From Jeotgalibaca ciconiae (GTDB lineage Bacteria; Bacillota; Bacilli; Lactobacillales; Aerococcaceae): a stretch of 64,000 nucleotides of DNA. The stretch's first letter is position 1; each line of letters starts with the position of its first letter. The stretch is taken from contig NZ_CP034465.1 of the NCBI RefSeq assembly GCF_003955755.1, positions 806,001 to 870,000 of the forward strand, read 5' to 3'. Made by a program: the position numbers and the translations under genes. Below the pieces are notes generated by a model. It was not told where the DNA came from, did no database searches, and saw only the letters and a program-made list of their open reading frames with translations. Shown one piece after another: positions 55,012-61,832 of the stretch.

Positions 55012-55326
55012 TTATTTATTGTTTAACTGTTTGAACATTTCTATCATTTCTTCGATTAATAATTTAGTTGTCTCCGTCGACATCAATTGATCTTCTGCGT
55101 GCATGATGATTAACGAAAGTTCAACTTTTTCGCCAGCAGCTTCTTTTTGTATCAAAGAAGTATGTGCATGATGGCCTTTCACAAAATATTCCGATGCTTC
55201 AGCCATTTTCTTTTCTGCTTCATTGTACTTTCCTTCTCTGGCATCTCTTAATGCTTCAATAGCCAATGATTTGGCCATTCCAACATTACTGATTATACTA
55301 AAAGCAGTTAATTCAATTCCTTCCAT
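55012..55326 (-). CDS. PTS lactose/cellobiose-type IIA
   Basis: 104 residues, all helical, family typical. The phosphorylated His lies in the GHHAHTSLIQKEAAG segment (residues 51–65), and an Asp near residue 81 (MHAEDQLM) binds the trimer metal. It passes phosphate from HPr to the IIB subunit. It is the last gene of the cassette, 55 bp after IIC. Confidence 0.93.
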   Translation of the reverse strand: MEGIELTAFSIISNVGMAKSLAIEALRDAREGKYNEAEKKMAEASEYFVKGHHAHTSLIQKEAAGEKVELSLIIMHAEDQLMSTETTKLLIEEMIEMFKQLNNK

Positions 55327-55381
55327 GTGTAAATCTCCTATCTTGAATCTTTCGGTTTGTTCTCAGCGTACTGCAGCTTTT

Positions 55382-56746
55382 TTAAATCGATTCTACTACT
55401 TCTTGTGACTGTATTTCATTCTCCATTTCATCTTCAATAATCGCTGCTTTATTCGCTGCGATTACAAACGGCGAGTAAATCAATACACTCACCGCAAGAC
55501 AGATGAATCCGACAAACAGTGCGACGATATTTCCGCCTGTACCCAAGAAAGGCATCAATGGTCCTGGTGTTGTCCAAGGAATACCAATCGTTACCGGCGG
55601 CATAATCTTAAGAATCATAACTGCGGTATAACCAATCATAATGTTAACCAGTGGCGCAATAATAAATGGAATAATGTAAATCGGATTCAGAACAATCGGT
55701 AAACCAAAGATAACCATTTCGTTTATATTGAACAAACCGGGTGCCAAAGAAAGTTTGGCAATACTTTTTGATTCCTTATTTTTCGAGAAAATCAACATAG
55801 CAATGATTAGACCCAATGTCGCTCCTGAACCGCCATATTCAGAGAAAGCAGTAGCTAAACCACTGTACGTTATCGGATAAGGCGCTCCCCATGTAGTACC
55901 GCTTTCAGCATAATGTAAGAGGTTTGCGTTTCCGGCTTCCGAGAACATGGTATCTCGAATAGCTGCAATCGTATTTGGTCCGTGTATTCCCATAGCCCAT
56001 AGCGATTGAGATAATAATGCTAAAATAAGCACTGAGAATAAACTTTGACTCATTCTGGTCAATGGTGTTTGAATGATGTTATAAATTAATTCATGTAATC
56101 CGCCCGGTGCAGCCATTTTTACAAAGTAGTTGAGGACGGAGAAGAAAATCGTCGTGATGATAATCGGGATCAACACTTTGAAGGATCTTGCAACTGCTGA
56201 AGGTACTTGTTCTGGCATTTTAATTTCTAACTTATCTGATTTTGCTAATCTAGACATTAGTTCGCCGACCAAGAGCCCAACCAAAATTGCTACAAACAAC
56301 CCTTGTGCGCCCATATATTGATTTGTTAGATAATTTACTCCTTCATTATCGAAATAATCAGGATAGATGATGAAATAAACAGAGATTGCGGTCAAACCTG
56401 TCAACAAATCATCGCCTTCCATTAGTTTCGCAAGGTTTCTGGCTATCAAAAACACAATCAGAATCGAGAAAATATCAGCTGAACCTTTAACAACTGGAGC
56501 GAACACTGCTTGGAATTTAACAATACCCGGAAAAAGTTTATCGAATTGCAAGATTTTAAACATGAATCCATCTGCTGACAAGAAAACATTATTCAATAAC
56601 ACCATCAATGATCCTGCCATCGTTAATGGGAATGATAAAATAAAAGCATCTCTTACTGCGCATATATGTCTTTGAGCGTTCAACTTTGTAGCTACAGGCA
56701 CTAACAATCTTTCTATAGCACTTTGAAATTTGTCCATAAAACTCAT
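55382..56746 (-). CDS. PTS cellobiose-type IIC permease
   Basis: A 454-residue membrane component with about ten helices. The N-terminal FQSAIERLLVPVATKLNAQRHICAVRDAFILSFPLTMAGSLMVLLNN and central GIHGPNTIAAIRDTMF, GGSGATLGLIIAMLIF, FNINEMVIFGLPIVLNPIYIIPFI are conserved in the ChbC/CelB/LicC family. It transports beta-glucosides such as cellobiose coupled to phosphorylation. IIB lies 18 bp upstream. Confidence 0.95.
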   Translation of the reverse strand: MSFMDKFQSAIERLLVPVATKLNAQRHICAVRDAFILSFPLTMAGSLMVLLNNVFLSADGFMFKILQFDKLFPGIVKFQAVFAPVVKGSADIFSILIVFLIARNLAKLMEGDDLLTGLTAISVYFIIYPDYFDNEGVNYLTNQYMGAQGLFVAILVGLLVGELMSRLAKSDKLEIKMPEQVPSAVARSFKVLIPIIITTIFFSVLNYFVKMAAPGGLHELIYNIIQTPLTRMSQSLFSVLILALLSQSLWAMGIHGPNTIAAIRDTMFSEAGNANLLHYAESGTTWGAPYPITYSGLATAFSEYGGSGATLGLIIAMLIFSKNKESKSIAKLSLAPGLFNINEMVIFGLPIVLNPIYIIPFIIAPLVNIMIGYTAVMILKIMPPVTIGIPWTTPGPLMPFLGTGGNIVALFVGFICLAVSVLIYSPFVIAANKAAIIEDEMENEIQSQEVVESI

Positions 56747-56764
56747 TTTTTTTAGCCTCTTTTC

Positions 56765-57067
56765 CTAGTTTATTTTTTGTAAAGCATCTTCTAAAATCGC
56801 TTTTCCATTCATCATTCCATACAGCCGCATGTCCATCACTTCTACGGGAATTCTGCCTTTTACAAGTTTTTCAACGGTCCCTTTCTGGAAACGCACTTGT
56901 GGTCCTAAAAGAACGATATCGACATTATCAACGGCCGTACTTGCCTCTGCAACTGGAAGAGCATCTATTTCTACTTCAATTCCTTTTTCCTTTGCGGAGT
57001 TTCTCATTTTGGTCACAAGCAAACTTGTGGACATTCCTGCTGAACATACTAGTAAAATTTTTTTCAT
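56765..57067 (-). CDS. PTS cellobiose-type IIB
   Basis: 100 residues, phosphotyrosine-phosphatase-like fold. Phospho-accepting Cys8 is in KKILLVCSAGMSTSLLVTKM, followed by VDIVLLGPQVRF. Passes phosphate from IIA to the sugar in IIC. Third in the cassette, after the GH1 gene (47-bp gap). Confidence 0.95.
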   Translation of the reverse strand: MKKILLVCSAGMSTSLLVTKMRNSAKEKGIEVEIDALPVAEASTAVDNVDIVLLGPQVRFQKGTVEKLVKGRIPVEVMDMRLYGMMNGKAILEDALQKIN

Positions 57068-57114
57068 GGTCTATCTCTCCTTGTTTTTTCATATTCATTG
57101 ATTGTGAACGATTC

Positions 57115-58554
57115 TTATAACTCTTCTCCATTGGTGCGAATAACATTTTTGTACCAATAGAAGCTGTTCTTTTTGATTCTTCTCAAATCTTTTTGATCAT
57201 TTTCATCTCTGTCCACATACACAAATCCATAGCGTTTTTGATAACCATTCAACCAGCTTAACAAATCTGTAAATGACCACGTGCAGTAGCCTAGAAGATC
57301 AACACCATCTGTTATTGCTTCTTTACAAGCCTTGATATGTGCGCTCAAGTAATCGATTCTGTGAGCATCATTGACAGTGTCGTCTTCTTCAAGCTTGTCG
57401 AATTCTCCAAGCCCGTTTTCTGTAATAAGTATTGGAAGATTATATTTGCTGGTCAATCTTCTTAGTCCAATTCTTAAACCAGTAGGATCAATTGCCCAGT
57501 CCCAATTTGTTGTTTCCAGATGTGCATTTTTTGCATTTTTATAAACTCCGGGTAATCCGCTTTCTTTAGCGGTGCCTTTTTTACCTGTGTTATTGATACC
57601 TTCCGATTGCCCTACTCCATCAAGCGGATTGAATGCAACTGTGCTTGTTTGGTAATAATTTATTCCGATAAAATCTGGTTTTACTCTTTCCAATAATTCA
57701 AGATCTCCATCTTCAATAGTGGGTGCGATTCCAAGTCTTTCGTAATATTTAAAAGCGAACACTGGATATTTACCTTTGCAATAAACATCGAGCCACCAAT
57801 TGCAATTTAAATCCTCTGCATTTTCTGCGGATAAAACATCTTTTGGATCGCAACTGAATGGATAAACTGGTCCAAATGCAAAGCTTGGTCCAATCATGCC
57901 GTCTGGAACATATTTTTTGAAGGATTCAATTACGGTAGCATTAGCTAAGTTCGCTATATGATTCGCCTCAAGCATTCTCTTTTGATCTTTAACAGCTGGC
58001 GGGTGCATAGCGGTTACGTAACCTAGTGTTACAAATATATTTTGTTCATTCAATGATACCCAGTGCTTAACTTTATTCCCAAATCTCTTGAATAACGTTA
58101 CACAGTATTCATTAAAATCATGAATGATTTCTCTTGATTCCCATCCGCCGTACAAATCTTGAAGATGTTGAGGTAAATCCCAATGGTACAACGTAATGAT
58201 TGGTTGGATATTGTTCGCGATAAGTTCATCTATCAAGTTTTCATAAAATTTTAAGCCTTCTTCATTTACTTCATTTCTTCCATTGGGATAAATACGTGTC
58301 CATGCAATTGAGAATCTATAAGCTTTCAATCCCATTTCAGCCATTAAAGCTACGTCTTCTTTGTATCTATTGTAATGGTCGACCGCGATATTCCCGTTTG
58401 TATTCTTAAATGTTGTCCCCGGTTGGCGGGTGTACACATCCCATACACTTTCCCCCTTTCCATCTTTGTCCCATGCTCCTTCAACCTGATACGCTGCAGA
58501 TGCCGATCCCCATAGGAAATCATCTTGGAATTTGTCTAATTCTTCGTATATCAC
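57115..58554 (-). CDS. GH1 6-phospho-beta-glucosidase
   Basis: A 479-residue TIM-barrel hydrolase that splits imported phosphorylated beta-glucosides. Acid/base Glu170 is in WVSLNEQN; nucleophile Glu379 in ILITENGLGEFD. FLWGSASAAYQVEGAWDKDGKGESVWD is the N-terminal GH1 signature. The C-terminal region (YGFVYVDRDE) carries the segment that in family members binds the 6-phosphate less strictly, so a plain beta-glucosidase paired with the ROK kinase is possible. GTG start after GGAGGAG. Linked to IIB, IIC, IIA and the ROK kinase. Confidence 0.93.
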   Translation of the reverse strand: MIYEELDKFQDDFLWGSASAAYQVEGAWDKDGKGESVWDVYTRQPGTTFKNTNGNIAVDHYNRYKEDVALMAEMGLKAYRFSIAWTRIYPNGRNEVNEEGLKFYENLIDELIANNIQPIITLYHWDLPQHLQDLYGGWESREIIHDFNEYCVTLFKRFGNKVKHWVSLNEQNIFVTLGYVTAMHPPAVKDQKRMLEANHIANLANATVIESFKKYVPDGMIGPSFAFGPVYPFSCDPKDVLSAENAEDLNCNWWLDVYCKGKYPVFAFKYYERLGIAPTIEDGDLELLERVKPDFIGINYYQTSTVAFNPLDGVGQSEGINNTGKKGTAKESGLPGVYKNAKNAHLETTNWDWAIDPTGLRIGLRRLTSKYNLPILITENGLGEFDKLEEDDTVNDAHRIDYLSAHIKACKEAITDGVDLLGYCTWSFTDLLSWLNGYQKRYGFVYVDRDENDQKDLRRIKKNSFYWYKNVIRTNGEEL

Positions 58555-58627
58555 TGAATCTTCTCCTCCGTTTTCAATATAAATTTATTTTCAAACATTC
58601 TTTCTTGAAACAAAACTGTTGTGTATT

Positions 58628-59521
58628 TTAGATAGAAGCTTTTATAACAGCACCCAGTATGTTGGCATCGTTATTATGCTTGCATCTATTGATTTCGGTA
58701 GTAATAAAATCCGCTTCTAAATACTCCCTACAGGTTTTCTTATACGTTTCTCTTACTTTATTGATGAACCAGTTTTCTTCGGATATTCCTCCACCGATGC
58801 ATATCACTTCAGGATTATAAAAAACGGTGATTACTATTAATTGAGCCACTATGTTTCCTATCCATTCATCTACTGAAGACACAGCTGATTCATTTCCGTT
58901 TAGGTACTTCTTGCAAACCTCATTTCCATACTGAACCTGCTCCTCCCGATTAGCTTTTTTATTGTATAAATTAACCAATCCGGTTATCGAAGCATAATCA
59001 CCCATCTTATCAAGGCCGCCTATCTCAGCGTTTACAAAAGGCATATTATGGAATTCCCCCGCAAACGAATCTTTTCCATACACAACTCCGTTTTCGTCGC
59101 ATATGCATCCGCCTGTTCCTGTACCTATAATCAAAAACGCTGAAGATTTGTATCCCTTTGCATTTCCAATTTTAAACTCACATAAACCTGCCGCTTTTGC
59201 ATCATTGATTGCGGACACTTTTTTATTTGTCCTTTTGTTGATTTCATTATTGATATTTGTGCCGTACATTATAGCTACGTTAGGAGCAGCATAGGATTTA
59301 ACATTCGAATCTTCATCAATAAGGCCGGGTGCGCTTACACCGATTTTGTCAATTTCATCTACATTTCTTATATTTGAACATATATAATCGTAAAATTCGT
59401 CGGCTGTATTGTACTTAACCGTTTCGACTTTCCACTTCTCTTTGATGCGATGTTGCTTGTCTATTAATGCATACTTAATGAACGTCCCTCCTATGTCTAT
59501 TCCTAAACTTATTTTCCCCAT
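58628..59521 (-). CDS. ROK family sugar kinase (beta-glucoside kinase type)
   Basis: 297 residues. The phosphate loop is GIDIGGTFIKYALID and the second motif FLIIGTGTGGCICDENGVVYG. The usual ROK zinc motif CxCGxxGCxE is absent; the stretch there reads EFHNMPFVNAEIGGLDKMGDYASITGLV, as in BglK-like and some Gram-positive ROK kinases. It likely phosphorylates glucose or a beta-glucoside released in the cell. First gene of the cassette, behind two operators. Confidence 0.88.
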   Translation of the reverse strand: MGKISLGIDIGGTFIKYALIDKQHRIKEKWKVETVKYNTADEFYDYICSNIRNVDEIDKIGVSAPGLIDEDSNVKSYAAPNVAIMYGTNINNEINKRTNKKVSAINDAKAAGLCEFKIGNAKGYKSSAFLIIGTGTGGCICDENGVVYGKDSFAGEFHNMPFVNAEIGGLDKMGDYASITGLVNLYNKKANREEQVQYGNEVCKKYLNGNESAVSSVDEWIGNIVAQLIVITVFYNPEVICIGGGISEENWFINKVRETYKKTCREYLEADFITTEINRCKHNNDANILGAVIKASI

Positions 59522-59585
59522 AACATTTCTCCTTAAAATGAAGGTCTTGCAGTTTGCCTTCTTATATTGCAGCTTGATTCAAACT

Positions 59586-59714
59586 CATAAACGCGCGTTC
59601 ATGATTTGTTAAAAAGAAAAACGATACGCTCATTTCCACCTTTTTTTATACGATGAACATCCCATGAACGCGCGTTTATGGATATAGCATATACTGAAAC
59701 CAATTACATTTCAA
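59586..59714 (-). promoter_or_regulatory. promoter with two LacI operators for the beta-glucoside cassette
   Basis: Operators CATAAACGCGCGTTCATG (59586–59603) and CATGAACGCGCGTTTATG (59663–59680) are exact reverse complements of each other and 77 bp apart. Minus strand TTGAAA (59714–59709), 17 bp, TATGCT (59691–59686) makes a promoter whose start lies at the second operator. Two half-matched, in-phase-like sites could allow loop repression by the LacI protein at 53632–54678. The ROK start is 65 bp below the first operator. Confidence 0.85.
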
Positions 59715-59829
59715 TACTTTTTTTATTTTTTTTATTTTTAATGTGTAGTTTTTGTTTGAAAAGTACCTTTTAATTCCACCAATACTAAAAAATAAGGGAG
59801 CGATTTCATCTTCATTTAACCAGTTTTTT

Positions 59830-59862
59830 AAAGTACAGAGCAAATTTCTGGGCTGTACTTTA
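59830..59862. repeat. AAAGTACAG / CTGTACTTTA hairpin, copy 3
   Basis: Same stem as 53513–53545 (AAAGTACAGAGCA..., GGGC.CTGTACTTTA), T-rich on both outer sides. It sits downstream of the arcC terminator. With copy 2 it brackets the cassette. Confidence 0.6.
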
Positions 59863-59929
59863 TTTTTTTGACTTCAAAATTGATAGAAATGAACATTTTG
59901 ATTTTCATTATCATTTTTCAGAAAAAAAT

Positions 59930-59965
59930 ACCTTCTCAAGTTAATAAATCAACTTAAGAAGGTAT
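59930..59965 (-). terminator. arcC terminator
   Basis: Stem TACCTTCT.AAGTT / AACTT.AGAAGGTA followed by TTTTTTTC on the minus strand, 32 bp past the arcC stop. Confidence 0.9.
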
Positions 59966-59996
59966 AGATTTTTATCACGCTAAACTGTTAAAGCAA

Positions 59997-60938
59997 TTAT
60001 TTTATTACCGTTGTTACATCACCGTTACCATCAAATAATTTACCAGCATTTTCTAATGATGTAATAATCGCTTTTCCATCTTTCGCATTTTCAACAAATT
60101 CAATTGCTGCTTCTACTTTTGGTAACATGCTGCCAGGAGCGAATTGGTTTTGTTTTATATATTCTTTTAATTCATCGACCGTTACGTCGGTTAATTTTTT
60201 TTGGTCTGGTTTATTCCAATTGACATAGACATTGTCTACCCCAGTCAAAATAATCAAATAGTCCGCTCCAACTAATTCAGCAAGTTTTGCTGCTGCGAAG
60301 TCCTTATCAATAACCGCTTCAATTCCTGTAAATCCTTCCTCAGAGGCGATTACCGGAATTCCACCGCCACCGGCAGCAATCGTAATCACACCGTTATCTG
60401 TCAATGATTCTACAATTGGGTATTCTAAAATACTCTTTGGTTTTGGTGAGGGTACAACTTTACGCCAACCACGACCAGCATCTTCAATAAAGGTCCCGTT
60501 CCCTTTTTTCATTTCAACCTTTGCTTCTTCCTCGCTTAAAAATGGACCAATCGGTTTTGATGGATTTTCAAAAGCCGGATCATTTTCATCCACTTGTACT
60601 TGAGTAACTAAAGAAACAACTGGCTTTTCAATATTATGAGCAATCAATGCTTCACGTAAAGCATTTTGCATCCAAAAACCAATACTTCCTTGTGTCATTG
60701 CCACAAGAGAGTCCAGCGGAAATGCTGGATTTTTTTCTGAATCTGCTGCGGCATGCTGAAGCAACAAATTCCCTACCTGCGGACCGTTTCCATGAGTGAT
60801 CATAATTTGGTGGCCCTCTTTTACAAAACTGACTAAATGCTCACTTGTTTGACGCAATGATTCTTTTTGTGCTTCCGCTGTTGGAATATCTGTTAAAATG
60901 GCGTTTCCACCTAAAGCAACAACTATTTTTTTCGGCAT
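59997..60938 (-). CDS. arcC: Carbamate kinase
   Basis: 313 residues. [69 protein letters not shown] and [12 protein letters not shown]-like [16 protein letters not shown] are the classic family motifs. Enzyme transfers phosphate from carbamoyl-phosphate-derived carbamate to ADP, making ATP. With DUF2877 and FdrA–DUF1116 genes upstream it fits the catabolic carbamate kinase AllK (YbcF) rather than the arginine deiminase route; no arcA or arcB is in the window. An internal fragment is copied at 53551–53645. Confidence 0.96.
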   Translation of the reverse strand: MPKKIVVALGGNAILTDIPTAEAQKESLRQTSEHLVSFVKEGHQIMITHGNGPQVGNLLLQHAAADSEKNPAFPLDSLVAMTQGSIGFWMQNALREALIAHNIEKPVVSLVTQVQVDENDPAFENPSKPIGPFLSEEEAKVEMKKGNGTFIEDAGRGWRKVVPSPKPKSILEYPIVESLTDNGVITIAAGGGGIPVIASEEGFTGIEAVIDKDFAAAKLAELVGADYLIILTGVDNVYVNWNKPDQKKLTDVTVDELKEYIKQNQFAPGSMLPKVEAAIEFVENAKDGKAIITSLENAGKLFDGNGDVTTVIK

Positions 60939-60988
60939 ATTTCCATTCTCCCTTACTCTCGCTTATTATAAAAATCAACGACCGCTCT

Positions 60989-61831
60989 TCATGACAAAGA
61001 TTTCTCTAGTTTCTGCAAAAATAAAAAAATACCAAAAAGCGTGTCCCATCCGGAAGTGTGTCCATAATCAGCAATTCTTGAAATAGCTTCATTCCAGTCA
61101 GTCATTTTTTTATCTTTGATTATTTGCAACAGAGAGACAAACTGAGTGCTTATGTAACCAGATAACAAAGCTTTGTAGTAAGCATCACTTACTTTTGTTG
61201 TTTGTGTACGCTCTAATTGAGTTAAAATGAACGAAGACCATTCCATTGGCATAGAAAAAGAGTTTGACATCATAATCATGCCCATCAACATGTCATCCCC
61301 ACTTGGTGTAAGGCCTATCCCTCTTCCTAAAAAGTGAGCTACGAACTGCTGAAAAAACTCATGATTTTCCCAATTTGCATCCAAGAATTCTTCTATAAAC
61401 AATTGATCACGTTCATTTGCAACTAATTCAGTTTTCTCATCAATTCCTAAAGATTGGAAATTGTTCTTTAAATTATAAATCAACTTCGGGTTGATTTCAT
61501 CTATTTTAGGTATTTTACAATCAATTTCATTAAATTTATCCAGTTCTAACTTCCAAGTTATCTGTCTAGCATAAATCATCCAATTATTTTGACGGCTTTT
61601 TACACGATCCTCCACTTTGATACTTGTTAGTAATTTCTTCCATTGATTAGATGGAATACCAATACCAAATGAAGAAAGTTCTTTGCCAGTTTCGCTAAAA
61701 TGAATTAACTGATCCTTAAAAAGAACATTGAAGCTGTTTGTAAATATCGAATGAACATAACCAAACCCATCTTCTGAAAGAACATGGGATAAAAAATTAC
61801 TTTTTATCCCATGGCTAACATTCGTAATCAT
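60989..61831 (-). CDS. DUF2877 family protein (AllH/YlbF-like)
   Basis: 280 residues. The C-terminal half holds FVAHFLGRGIGLTPSGDDMLMGMIMM, the DUF2877 signature, and ends GYISTQFVSLLQIIKDKKMTDW...ISRIADYGHTSGWDTLFGIFLFL. In E. coli the family member YlbF (AllH) is one of three proteins needed for oxamate carbamoyltransferase (AllFGH). It starts 1 bp after the stop of the FdrA–DUF1116 gene and precedes arcC by 50 bp, so the three are an operon. Confidence 0.85.
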   Translation of the reverse strand: MITNVSHGIKSNFLSHVLSEDGFGYVHSIFTNSFNVLFKDQLIHFSETGKELSSFGIGIPSNQWKKLLTSIKVEDRVKSRQNNWMIYARQITWKLELDKFNEIDCKIPKIDEINPKLIYNLKNNFQSLGIDEKTELVANERDQLFIEEFLDANWENHEFFQQFVAHFLGRGIGLTPSGDDMLMGMIMMSNSFSMPMEWSSFILTQLERTQTTKVSDAYYKALLSGYISTQFVSLLQIIKDKKMTDWNEAISRIADYGHTSGWDTLFGIFLFLQKLEKSLS

Positions 61832-61832
61832 C

